From NCBI GenBank assembly GCA_013420905.1, contig JAAXNY010000008.1, positions 124,001 through 188,000 on the forward strand: DNA of 64,000 bases. The letters run 5' to 3'. Of this stretch, positions 35,005 through 44,970 are shown in pieces; the stretch's first letter is position 1; each line of letters begins with the position of its first letter. Made by a program: the position numbers and the translations under genes. The notes beneath the pieces are model-generated. The model saw only the letters and a list, made by a program, of their open reading frames with translations, was not told the origin of the DNA and made no database searches. The DNA comes from Collybia mongolica. Taxonomy: Eukaryota; Basidiomycota; Agaricomycetes; Agaricales; Clitocybaceae.

Positions 35005-37433
35005 ATGTCCCGGCTACCTCGCCTCTTCTCATCGCCTGACAGAAACTACACAGCAGGTCCTTCAATGGCAAGTTTGAAGCGAAAAGCAACACAAGAGGAA
35101 GAAGATGAGGCTGCAGATCAACCACGAAAACTCCCCGCTATCGGCAATAATGGCGCTAGTCGACCGAACAGGCCGCTGCAGCCATCGAAAACGGCAACCA
35201 ACCTCGCGAAATCAGGACCAGTAGTGCCGAAGCCACTCACGAAACCACGGGCGCCAACTCTTACCAGGTCGACAACAGTCAGGGGCACCAGTGCGCCGCC
35301 ACAGAGCAGCAGTATAACAACTCGGCCGCAACCAGCAAGGCCAACAACCGCAGCACGGAATCCACCAGGCAGGACTGCGTCTGGACCTATAAGAGCTATG
35401 GGCGGCCGTGCATCCGATGACAAGCGGTTCAACGATCTCCAGACGCAACTCTCGTCAATCGAGTCCGCACGTGCAGCTGACGCTGCCCGCCTCGCAGCGG
35501 ATATGGAAGCAGAGCGCTCCAAGGTGGCAGATCTGCAGGCAAACCACCTCGCGCTGTCGCGGGAGCTGGCGGCCGCGAAAACCCAGGAGCTGACGCAGCG
35601 GCGGGAGCTGGTCAATGCAAGCGACGAGATCGAGGGTTTGAAGAAGCGACACGCAAGAGAGGTGATGGACCTTGAGATGGATGTGAAGAAGCGGGACAGG
35701 GAGATCCGAGAGGTCAACGAGGATCTGCGCGTGTGTCGTGGGGACCTGGAACGCGAGCGGGAGACAGTGTCATCGCTGAAATCCACTATCTCGCACCAGT
35801 CAAATGCACACCTTACGCTGACTACGCAGAACCAGGCGCTGCAAGCGCAGATGGAGGCATACATACGGACTGTCGCTGATTTGACGGGGAAGCTGGAGAC
35901 AGCGGAGAAGGAGGTGGAGGAGATGAAGAAGGAGGCGATGGAGAACGAGCGGGTGAGACGGAAGTTGCACAATATGGTGCAGGAACTGAAGGGAAACATC
36001 CGGGTTTTCTGTCGTGTGCGCCCTGTGCTCTCATCGGACTTCTCGTCGTCAGTGGAGGGTGCGGACGCTGAGGCTAATATGGCCTACCCCGACCAAAGAG
36101 ACCACAAGGAGATTATCCTCTCGTCATCAAGTGAGAGTGCGACGGGGCAGGAGCGAAAGGAAGTCTATAACTTTGGATTCGATAGAGTGAAGTACAAACA
36201 TTCACTGATACGATCTCTGGCTAACATCGAATTAGGTGTTCGAGCCACAAGCGACCCAAGCAGAGGTTTTCGAGGAGATCTCTCAGTTGGCGCAAAGTTG
36301 TACGGATGGCTACAATGTTTGCATTTTTGCGTACGGCCAGACGGGATCTGGAAAATCGTTCACCATGGAGGGCGGTCCCGTAAGATTGGCTTAGACAATT
36401 CTCGCTGCCGTGCTGAAATTCCTGTGTAGACTGAAGAAACCGCCGGAATGATCCCGCGTGCGGTCGAGCAGGTCTTCCGAGTTGCTGAAGAGATGAAGAG
36501 CAAAGGGTGGGAGTACACCATGGAAGGGCAGTTCCTCGAAATCGTGCGTTATTCACTGGCCATCCCCACCAACCTCACCAATAACTAAAACACTACATAC
36601 AGTACAACGAAACCATTAACGACCTACTAGGAAAGCATGACTTCGACAAAAAGAAGCACGAGATCAAGCACGACTCGAAGACGGGGAGCACACGCGTCAC
36701 GGACATCAACGTCGTGCCCCTCCACTCCGCTTCACAGGTGCGCACGCTGCTTAACCTCGCACAAGGGCGGCGGAGCGTCGCTGCGACCATGATGAACGAG
36801 CGCAGCTCGCGCTCGCACTCCGTCTTCACCCTGCGCATCAGCGGTGTCAACGTCGGGCTCGGAGGAGCCGGTGCAGGCGAGGGCACGGGGGAGCGCTGCG
36901 AGGGAAGCTTGAACCTCGTGGATCTGGCAGGCAGTGAGAGGTTGAATGTGAGCTTTGCAAATGGGGCGGATAAGGAGCGGGTGAAGGAGACGCAGAGTAT
37001 TAATAAGAGCTTGAGTGCGCTGGGCGATGTTATTGCTGCGCTTGGCGAGAAGAGCCCCGAAGCGACTGGGAAGCATATCCCGTATAGGAATTCCAAGGTG
37101 TGTTTGCTACGGTGCTCTATCGAAATCGAAACAGAGCCTGATGGGTTTACAGTTGACGTATCTGCTCCAAAATTCACTAAGTGGAAATTCGAAGACACTA
37201 GTACGTTTCCGCATATTTCATCTGCTTCGATTTTGAGTGATCGGTGTTTTCGCAGATGTTCTTGAACCTTTCTCCACTTGCCGCCCATCTCAACGAGTCG
37301 CTGACTTCCTTGAGGTTCGCTACAAAGGTTAGTCCCGGCCCGACTGGTGAAGACTTGCTTTGATTCCAACACTTTCTGACAGGTGAATAACACGACGATC
37401 GGGACGGCGAAGAAACAGTCCCGTGCATCATGA
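35005..37433 (+). CDS. KAR3: kinesin-14, C-terminal motor (Kar3/KlpA type)
   Basis: Minus-end-directed spindle motor (family knowledge). A basic, disordered N-terminus of about 130 residues is followed by a long coiled coil (from about [11 protein letters not shown] to MVQELKG). The motor then begins with the kinesin-14 neck signature [14 protein letters not shown]. Motor motifs: P-loop [17 protein letters not shown], switch [12 protein letters not shown], switch [15 protein letters not shown], and the C-terminal [14 protein letters not shown]. Internal introns split the motor, for example after NFGFDR (GTGAAG...AATTAG), after EGGP, after FLEI, and in the last 350 bp. TGA is at 37431-37433. 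An alternative in-frame start is the ATG at 35065. It appears intact. Confidence 0.92.
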
Positions 37434-38003
37434 TATTAGCCTTCTCTTGCTACCCAACACTTGCATTGTTGACACCGTTCCATTTGTGAGCTATGAAAGC
37501 ACGGACGTTTTTGCGCATAACTAGAACTCGTGAGAGATGTGTACATGTTTTCCTGTATATTTATTCTTGTCCCTTGCGAATATTGTCTAATTTGTAGTCC
37601 TCCACCTGGATGCGAGTTCCGATGGAGTTGAGTAGCTATATCCGTGCCGCTGAATTAGGTGGGACGCCTTCGATCCAAGTACTACACTTGAATTACCACC
37701 GTTGGGACAGCCGCTTAGAAACACCTATTCAAGGTATACCTGGATGATTGCTTATACGTCGATCAGTCAAGCTTGAACACAGTGGTGGTTTTATTGGGTC
37801 CAGTTTATATGCTAGGCTCACGTATATCGACCCCAAGAGTGGAGCAACTGGACAACTTGCACACAGTCATTGAGCCTGAGCAGGGTTTGGATTAGAACAG
37901 ATTGCAGACGTCACCACTTTATCAAATCACCCTAGAGTTCATTATTGTGGTATGTATGCTATCTAAACGGTCACATTAGCCTTAACTTAATATTGATTGT
38001 GCA
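37434..38003. other. intergenic, convergent gene ends
   Basis: Gap between the ends of the kinesin gene (plus) and the HNH gene (minus). No gene or repeat seen. Confidence 0.5.
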
Positions 38004-39309
38004 TTATTGTTTTGTGGAATCGAGCCACGTTTGGACTTTTTCCTTGCTTTTGTCCATCTCCGTTGCATGGGCTTGATGCTGAGCTTGCTTTGCATTTAGC
38101 GCGTATATTGCCAGGACCATGTCAGCAAGACTTGGGGTCTGGGAGCCTGCAGTACTTCTCGGTTGCCGACAAACATATTTGCCCTTCCCTTGCTTGGTAG
38201 CCAATGTATCACGACCATGTATCCGCTGAGAAGATCCTCTATCCTGATCACTTGGTGCATCATCATCGGCATTCTCATGGTCGTTAATATTGTCATAATA
38301 GATGTATCTTGCGCGTTGTCGGGCAAATTCCATAAATTGAAAGTCTCCCCATGTTTTGAGGGCGGCACACCCGTAGGCAACGTCAAAGAAAAGAGGGGGT
38401 GGCCACATTTTACTATCCGATTGTCTTGCATCCGAGTTGTGGGGTGCGCCGAGCGCGACGTAAATATCACGGTTATTGAAATGTTGAAACGTAAGGCGAC
38501 TGGTTGCATGTGCTGGTTCTGTGGAAATGCCGATAAGTTCTGCGTTGGGTTGTGTGACGAGATCCACATCATGAGTGTTCATCGCGAAATTGGGGGTCTA
38601 CATATTATTCAACCACATGGACAATAATTGAGTTATAGAACTGACTTGCAAAAAAGCAACCTCAGATGCCCCGAATGAATAGTGCAAGTGTGTGGCAAGC
38701 AGGATTCCGTTGCGCGTATCGTTGATGCTGTTCAAGGGTGGGTCTATGGCTTCACCTCTATGGTTGGCTAGGTTAGCCATATACTGAACCTGAGATGAGA
38801 ACTCAAAGCGGTTCAAGAAATATTTAGAACACACCTGGTGTCCCTTAGCATGAGGAACGATATGACATGCCTGAAAGTGGATTGAACCCGTCATCACACA
38901 AGTTGGGCCGTCGCGATCATACACACTCCGTCTGAAAATGCTTCGGTTGGTAGAGATAGTTGATGCATCTGATGCGTCTGAAGTCCTATCATCCATCAAA
39001 TCAGGGTCGAGTAGAAACGCCTCTGAGTCTAACATTCGAAATTAATGGGGGTCCTTGATCGCCGAAATAGGGCTCACCTTGCGACACATAATAATAAATA
39101 CCGGGCTGTATATCTGCCTGGTAATCGTCTACCTCTGTACCATCAAGTGAAGTTGAGATGTGACCTCTGGTGCCATGGAGTGTGAACGCAAGATAACGCA
39201 TCCACGTAAGAGGATGTCTCGAGAAGTGCCGGCATGTGTCGACAGGGATGGATAGCGCGGGCCTGTATGTACTACCTAATGGCATCCAGAGCTCAACGGT
39301 GGTGGCCAT
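38004..39309 (-). CDS. HNH nuclease domain protein, basidiomycete type
   Basis: ATG at 39309. Exons join YYVSQ to DSEAFLLDPD (GTGAGC...TGTTAG), KGHQ to VQYMANLANH (GTGTGT...TCTCAG) and FLQ to TPNFAM (GTCAGT...ATGTAG). The HNH core reads SVYDRDGPTCVMTG, then ACHIVPHAKGHQ and NDTRNGILLATHLH. The N-terminus has the LWMPLGSTYRPALSIPVD kind of opening that is common in agaricomycete HNH proteins, which form large families of unknown role. The C-terminus is charged and ends near residue 370. Activity on DNA is inferred from the motif only. Its promoter abuts a tetranucleotide repeat and a Helitron end. Confidence 0.8.
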
Positions 39310-39361
39310 GTCCTATACATTAAAACAGAACGGTGTTTTGACCCTGGCTAAGCTGACTAAT

Positions 39362-39379
39362 ATCCTATCTATCTATCTA

Positions 39380-39413
<34 letters not shown>

Positions 39414-39425
39414 CTATCTGTCTGT
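39362..39425. repeat. ATCT/TCTG microsatellite
   Basis: Roughly 14 copies of a 4-nt unit, ATCT turning into TCTG, directly next to the 5' terminus of the Helitron unit at 39421. Confidence 0.85.
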
Positions 39426-39479
39426 CTATATTAAAGTACTACGGCCGTGTGAATTTGATTGTGACTAATCCTGACTAAG

Positions 39480-39900
39480 CACTGACTAAGTCTGACAAAG
39501 CAGCAAAAAAGTTGTCTTTTAAGTAGAGTGCTGACAAAGGATGACAAAGCAGGAAAAGTTGTTGTGAGTCACATGCATTGTCACCTGCTCAAATCAGTTC
39601 AAGTCACCTGCTCAAACCAGCTCAAGTCACCTGCCTCCAAGCAAAACATGATCACCTGTTCTGCAACACAGATGACACCAACATCACATGACCTCTAAAG
39701 CGGACTAAACCAACAATGTCTGTTATCCTTAACTCAACAGCATAAGAAAAGTTGTCTTTTAAGTAGAGCACTGACTAAGGATGACAAAGCAGCAAAAGTT
39801 GGGAAGTCACCTGCTTAAGTCACATGCAAAGTCACCTGCTCAAACCAGCTCACATCACCTGCTCAAATCACTGGCTCTACAACACATGACTCCCCATGAC
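39480..39900 (+). repeat. Helitron 5' leader with repeated motifs
   Basis: Contains two copies of a block AAAGTTGTCTTTTAAGTAGAG followed by GACAAAGCAG (about 39508 and 39748), and many copies of CACCTGCTCAA or CAGCTCAAGTCACCTG. The same block and motif cluster begin the units at 52070, 54378 and 56308. Confidence 0.75.
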
Positions 39901-40448
39901 TAATAATCACATGACCTACAAAGCGGACTGATGGTGGTTGGCTCTTATCATCTTGCCATCTATCCACCATCTGTCTACCATCTACATACTCTTTCCACTT
40001 ATCTGACAGCATATCAAGTGTGTCTTCCACTGATTCTACTATAAAAAGGGACTTAATACACTATCAGGTGGATACTTCTGTTTAAACAGCTTTTCTTGAT
40101 ACTGGAACAGGATTTATATTATTTTGGTGTGTGTCTACTCTTTTCTATATGTTTTATACAATACTCAATATCTCACATCAGATAGAATAGATCTGTGATT
40201 TGATGTGAGTCACATTAGAATATATATACATGCAATTATGGTAAGGTTCTTCATCCAGGTCTAATTTCAACATTTCTCCAAGAAGTGCCAGGCGTCAGGC
40301 AAACCGTGATGCAAATCAACAGATAGGTAGTCCTCCACGTCGTAGAACACCACACCACCACCACCAGCCTGATCCTGCTCCACTGATCCTACCAGCTGCC
40401 AATCCTGTAAATGTTGTTCCTGTACATGGGCCTGCTCCAGCTTCTGTA

Positions 40449-42991
40449 ATGTCAGTAAGCCAGATAAGGCAGCAGTTAGCTGCTTTACCTCCCTTGGTGC
40501 CTCTTAGAGGCCATGCTGCTGTACCTGCTTCTGCACCAATGACTCTTGCTGAGATAAGAGCTGCTGCTGCACAAATTACCAATGATAATGCTCCTGTATC
40601 TGTACCTGCTATGCCTGCTGTTCCTATGCCTGCTCCTGTACCTGCTCCTGTGCCTGCTCCTGTGCCTGCTCCTCTGCCTGTTCCTATGCCTGCTCCTGTG
40701 CCTGCTCCTGTGCCTGCTCCTGTGCCTGCTCCTATGCCTGCTCCTATACCTATGCCTGTTTACCCTGCACCAGGGCATGTTGTACCACATGCTGCTGCTG
40801 CTCCTATAATGTCAGTCAGCCAAATACGCAATCAATTGGCTGCAATTCCAAATGCTCCTGCTGTATATAATAGAGGGCCTATTCCAGCTGTGCCTATTCC
40901 CATGACTGCTGCTGAATTAAGAGCTGCTGCTGCAAATTTGCCTCCAGTTGCTCCTTATAGACAAAGGAGACAGCATGTTGCTTTAGCTCCTGCTCCAATA
41001 GAACAAGTCCAACAACCTTTAGTTGGTATTTTTAATCTGGCCAATCAAGGTCTCCCACCAGTACCTGATCCACCTCTATATCCACAGCCTGAACTGCAGC
41101 CACAACTACCTGAGATGCCTCCTCCACTGCAGCTTCCTCCAGCACAGCCACCTCTTCCAGCACCTCTTCCACTAGCCAGGCAGCCGTTTGATAAGAATAA
41201 TATTCAAATTTATGATTTAGGGGCTATGAATGTTCTATGTCCTTTTTGTCAAGCCAAACATTGGGAGTCTGAAAAATTAACAAAGTCAACACTTAACAAT
41301 CCAAAATTTGGCACATGTTGTTTCAGGGGAAAGATCAAACTACCATTGCTACATCAACTGCCTCCTGAGGTAAAGGAACTATATACTCATGGCAGTATTC
41401 ATCATAGAAAGTTCTTGGATGATATAAGAAAATACAACTCTGCATTGGCAATGACTTCTGTTGGCCAAGATGCTGGAAAAAGGTTGAATGTTATGAACAA
41501 TCTTAACAATGGACGGGCCCCTTGGGTTTATAAAATACAAGGAGCATTGCATCACATTACTGGATCATTGCTGCCTCCACCAGGAAAGCTGCCCACCTAT
41601 GCTCAGATATATATCTATGATCCTGAGCAAGCCTTGAATCAAAGAATGAACACCAACAGACAATTAAGCAGGAATATCATGCAGATTTTACAAGATGTGC
41701 TATATAGAAAGCATCAAGGTGTACAAGCCTATAAACAGGCATATGAACTGATTAAGGATTTACCTCCAGAGCAGGATTGCTGTGTTGCTCTACGTTATGA
41801 AAAAGAAACTGATCGTAGACGATATAACCTTCCATCTGCTTCTGTTGATGAAATTGCTGTCATTTTACCTGGAGATGGAGATATCCAAACTGATTATCGG
41901 GATATTATACTTCATTCACGACGTGGTGGCTTAAAGCGCATCAATGAACTGCATCCTTTGTATCCATCACTCCATTTTGTATTGCTGTTTCCAACTGGAC
42001 AGTTGCAGTGGCATCCAAATATAGAGCATAACACTCAGAATAATAATGAATCTGAGTCATCTGATAACTCAGATGCAGAAGGTGGACAAGTAAGAGCTGT
42101 CAGAAGAAGGCATAAACATGTTACTCAGGCAGAGTACTTTGGCTATCGCCTGCACCCCCACCAAGGAGAAACAGATCACATATTTCGTGCTGGAAAACTT
42201 TTCCAGGAATATGTTGTGGACTCATGGGCTACAACTGAGCAGCACTGTCTTCAGTATATTGCAGGAAACCAGTCAAAGCTGCGTTCTGATTTATATAAAG
42301 GCTTAGCAGATGCTATACATCACAACCCTGAAATTGATGGTGATGACTTGGGAAAGCGCACTATTTTGCCTTCATCCTTTACAGCAGGAACACGCTTTAT
42401 GACCCAATGCTGCCAGGATGCACTTGCTCTGAACCGGCATTTCAAAGGTGCTGATCTGTTCTTAACAGCTACTGCTGATCCTAACTGGCCTGAGATCAAA
42501 AGAGAACTCTTACCTGGGCAAAAGGCATCTGACAGACCTGATCTAATCTCCAGAGTCTTCAAACTTAAAATGAAAGAGCTTCTGAAAGATATTGTCCAGC
42601 GAGGGGTTTTGGGTGTCTCTGTTGCAAGAGTTTATACTATTGAATTTCAGAAACGTGGTTTGCCTCATATGCATATGATTATCTTCTTGGCTCCAGAATC
42701 AAAACTTAGAACTCCTGAAGATGTTGATAGTCTGATCTCTGCTGAGTTCCCTGATCCAAATGAACAACCTGAGTTATTTGAATTGGTCAAGAGAGTTATG
42801 GTCCATGGCCCATGTGGTAACCTGAACAAAGACTCTCCCTGCATGGAAGACAAGAAGTGCATCAGATATTATCCAAAACCTATTAAACATATGACTACAT
42901 TGTCTGAAAATGCATATGCCAGTTATCGAAGGTGTCCACTGGCTCAGCCATACAAAGTAGGCAACTATGATTTGGACAATCAATGGGTAGT
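40449..42991 (+). CDS. Helitron Rep/helicase, N-terminal part (split by insertion)
   Basis: Rolling-circle replication initiator plus Pif1 helicase, cut in two by the LTR element. This part starts at the first in-frame ATG (40449); the frame is open further upstream, so the true start may be earlier. Residues about 50-110 are a P/A/V/M repeat made by a GCTCCTGTGCCT-type hexamer/dodecamer array. Then come a Cys motif (MNVLCPFCQAKHW, about 260) and the Rep domain with LFLTATADPNWPEIKREL and the HUH motif GLPHMHMIIFL (about 735). The reading frame runs into the target site: Q-W-V at 42990. With the insertion and one GTAGT removed, the frame continues in phase into the second part. Confidence 0.88.
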
Positions 42992-43552
42992 TGTAAGGGG
43001 AACACCCTTACCGACTCCGTTTTCCATTTTCCGACAACATTCCCGACCATACGAACGTTCGGGAACGCTCCCCAGTCCCGATCCCCATTCCCGACTGTAG
43101 TCACCGACTACTTTACCGACAAGTCGTTACCGACAACAACCCGAGTCGAACCGACTCACCCACTCACTCACACCACACTCGCTACCACCCCGCTCCCTTT
43201 ACCGACTCTCGTTAGACGTTTCCGAACGCGGACGCGGGCGCGGCTTGTCAGGATCACTGCGGCGCGCCCACGTGATCCTTTACCGACAACGCGTGCCCTC
43301 GTACCGTCCCGGGAACGTGTAGTTAATGTAGGAACATCATATATAGCCTGTACACCTGGCTGGAGGACCCTTAGAGAATTCTCTTAGGATCCCCTCCACC
43401 AGGTGAGTAGTACATATGTCGTACAAGTGAATACATCATCTTAGGATCCCCTCCACCAGCTCCGAGTTAGAATTCCCGACCCCGACCTCCGTCACTCGGT
43501 AATCGTCGTCGGACTCTGCACAACTCAGTAACCCGGCGGAGTTGCCCTTACA
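42992..43552 (+). repeat. 5' LTR
   Basis: 561 bp. TATATA box at 43340-43345. Contains two copies of CTTAGGATCCCCTCCACCAG (near 43382 and 43440) and about a dozen CCGAC motifs. A likely RNA start lies about 33 nt after the TATA box. Confidence 0.95.
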
Positions 43553-43554
43553 TT

Positions 43555-43564
43555 AGAATTCTCT
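43555..43564 (+). promoter_or_regulatory. probable primer-binding site (self-priming type)
   Basis: AGAATTCTCT, two bases after the 5' LTR, is the exact complement of AGAGAATTCT at 43373-43382 in the LTR, which lies where transcription should start. This is the arrangement used by Tf1/sushi-type chromoviruses that prime from their own RNA 5' end. Inference from position and complementarity. The core GAATTC is itself palindromic, so chance is not excluded. Confidence 0.5.
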
Positions 43565-43584
43565 CCCCAGAGAGAGGCCGTAGA

Positions 43585-44970
43585 TTGCGCAAACGACGCG
43601 CGGAAGAATTCAGCGAAGGTACACCGCCGAAACGACCCCGCACCCGTTCCGCACAATTCTCCCCCTCACCCAACAAACATACCAACTGCAATCCGCCCGA
43701 CAGGATGTCCGAACCCGACCGCTTCCGAGCGTTAGAAGAGGAACTCGGACGCATGCAGGAGGCTATGCACAAACAGTCGGAGGACTTCGCAAACCTCAAC
43801 CGCAACTTTCAAATGTTGATGGATCGTCTGGGACCCGCACCCACAGCTACACCGCCGCCTGAGGCCGCACCCCAACCACAACAACCGAATGTAGCACCAC
43901 CCCCGAACCCGACCGCACGGGCCCAAGCGACACCTTCCCCCACTCCCTCCAACACCGTTCCCGCCTTTCAGGCGGAAACCCAACTCAAACCTTCCTCTCT
44001 CCGACCCGCACTACCCCCAACCTTTGACGGATCTCGAACCAAAGGCCGCGCATTTATTCAAGCGTGCGAGCTTTACATCAAACTGGTACCGCACCAGTTC
44101 GAAGACCAACTAGCAGGAATCCGATGGGCGTTCACGTTCATGCAGACAGGAAGGGCCTACTACTTCGCCGACCGAGCGCTGAGGCACGAGGAATCCACGG
44201 GCCAACCGAAATATCTGGCCTGGGACACCTTCAAGGCGGATTTCGCCGCCAACTTCTATGTCCAAGGGGAGGCGCAGAAGGCCATGACGCGATTAGAAAC
44301 CGCGTTGTATCATCAAGGGAACCGAACGGTAGACGAGTATACTGACGAATTCCGCGACCTGGTGGACAAGTCGGGATACAAGGAAGGCCTCACCATCGTG
44401 GTCAAGTATCGGAAGGGCCTCAACCCTGCTATCCAGTCCCAGATAGCGATGATGACGCATGGAAGACCCGGGGAGAATGACCCCGACGCATGGTACACCG
44501 CCGCGATGCGCTGCGACGACAACCGCCTGGACAACGAAGCGTTCATGAGTACGCGGAACACTCGCAACCCAGCCCCTACGTACTCAGGTCTTTCCATGGC
44601 AAGGTTACCAACCAAACCCGCGCCCCGTGTGACGCCTCTCACAATTACGCCGCCACGAACCAATCCCGCCGCCGCCGCCCCCCTTCATCCAGGGATTCCG
44701 ATGGACATAGACGCGAGCCGAACGCGGGCAAAGCCTGTTCTCTGCTTCCGCTGCGGAGGACAAGGACACCTACGACGGGATTGCCCCCAAGGCTTTGACA
44801 CAAGGTTCATGACGCGGGATGAGAAAGAGGAGTTTGTCCAGCAGGCCTTGGTGGACCTAGACGTGCACATCGCCCAAACCCGACTGGTCCCAACACAGGA
44901 GGAGGAAGCGGAAACTCAAGTAGAGGAAGCGGAAGAGGAGGCAGAGGATTTTCCGACTCGCAGCGGGTGA
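43585..44970 (+). CDS. gag: Gag of the chromovirus
   Basis: 461 residues. A coiled, charged N-terminus (EELGRMQEAMHKQSEDF) and a Pro-rich linker lead to the retrotransposon Gag region (FDGSRTKGRAFIQACELYI, AWDTFKADFAANFYV, RTVDEYTDEFRDLV). Near residues 385-400 is the zinc knuckle CFRCGGQGHLRRDC (CCHC). The tail is acidic. It forms the particle and binds the element RNA (family knowledge). It ends at TGA 44968-44970; pol lies in the -1 frame and overlaps. Confidence 0.93.
   Translation: MRKRRAEEFSEGTPPKRPRTRSAQFSPSPNKHTNCNPPDRMSEPDRFRALEEELGRMQEAMHKQSEDFANLNRNFQMLMDRLGPAPTATPPPEAAPQPQQPNVAPPPNPTARAQATPSPTPSNTVPAFQAETQLKPSSLRPALPPTFDGSRTKGRAFIQACELYIKLVPHQFEDQLAGIRWAFTFMQTGRAYYFADRALRHEESTGQPKYLAWDTFKADFAANFYVQGEAQKAMTRLETALYHQGNRTVDEYTDEFRDLVDKSGYKEGLTIVVKYRKGLNPAIQSQIAMMTHGRPGENDPDAWYTAAMRCDDNRLDNEAFMSTRNTRNPAPTYSGLSMARLPTKPAPRVTPLTITPPRTNPAAAAPLHPGIPMDIDASRTRAKPVLCFRCGGQGHLRRDCPQGFDTRFMTRDEKEEFVQQALVDLDVHIAQTRLVPTQEEEAETQVEEAEEEAEDFPTRSG

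Noticed and set aside
40316..40809. Arg/His-rich or Leu-rich frames across the P-rich Helitron leader
   Set aside because: They are other-frame readings of the GCTCCTGTGCCT repeat inside the Rep gene.
42992..43104. Extension of the Helitron Rep frame into the LTR up to 43100
   Set aside because: The frame enters the LTR by chance; the true continuation is at 49447.
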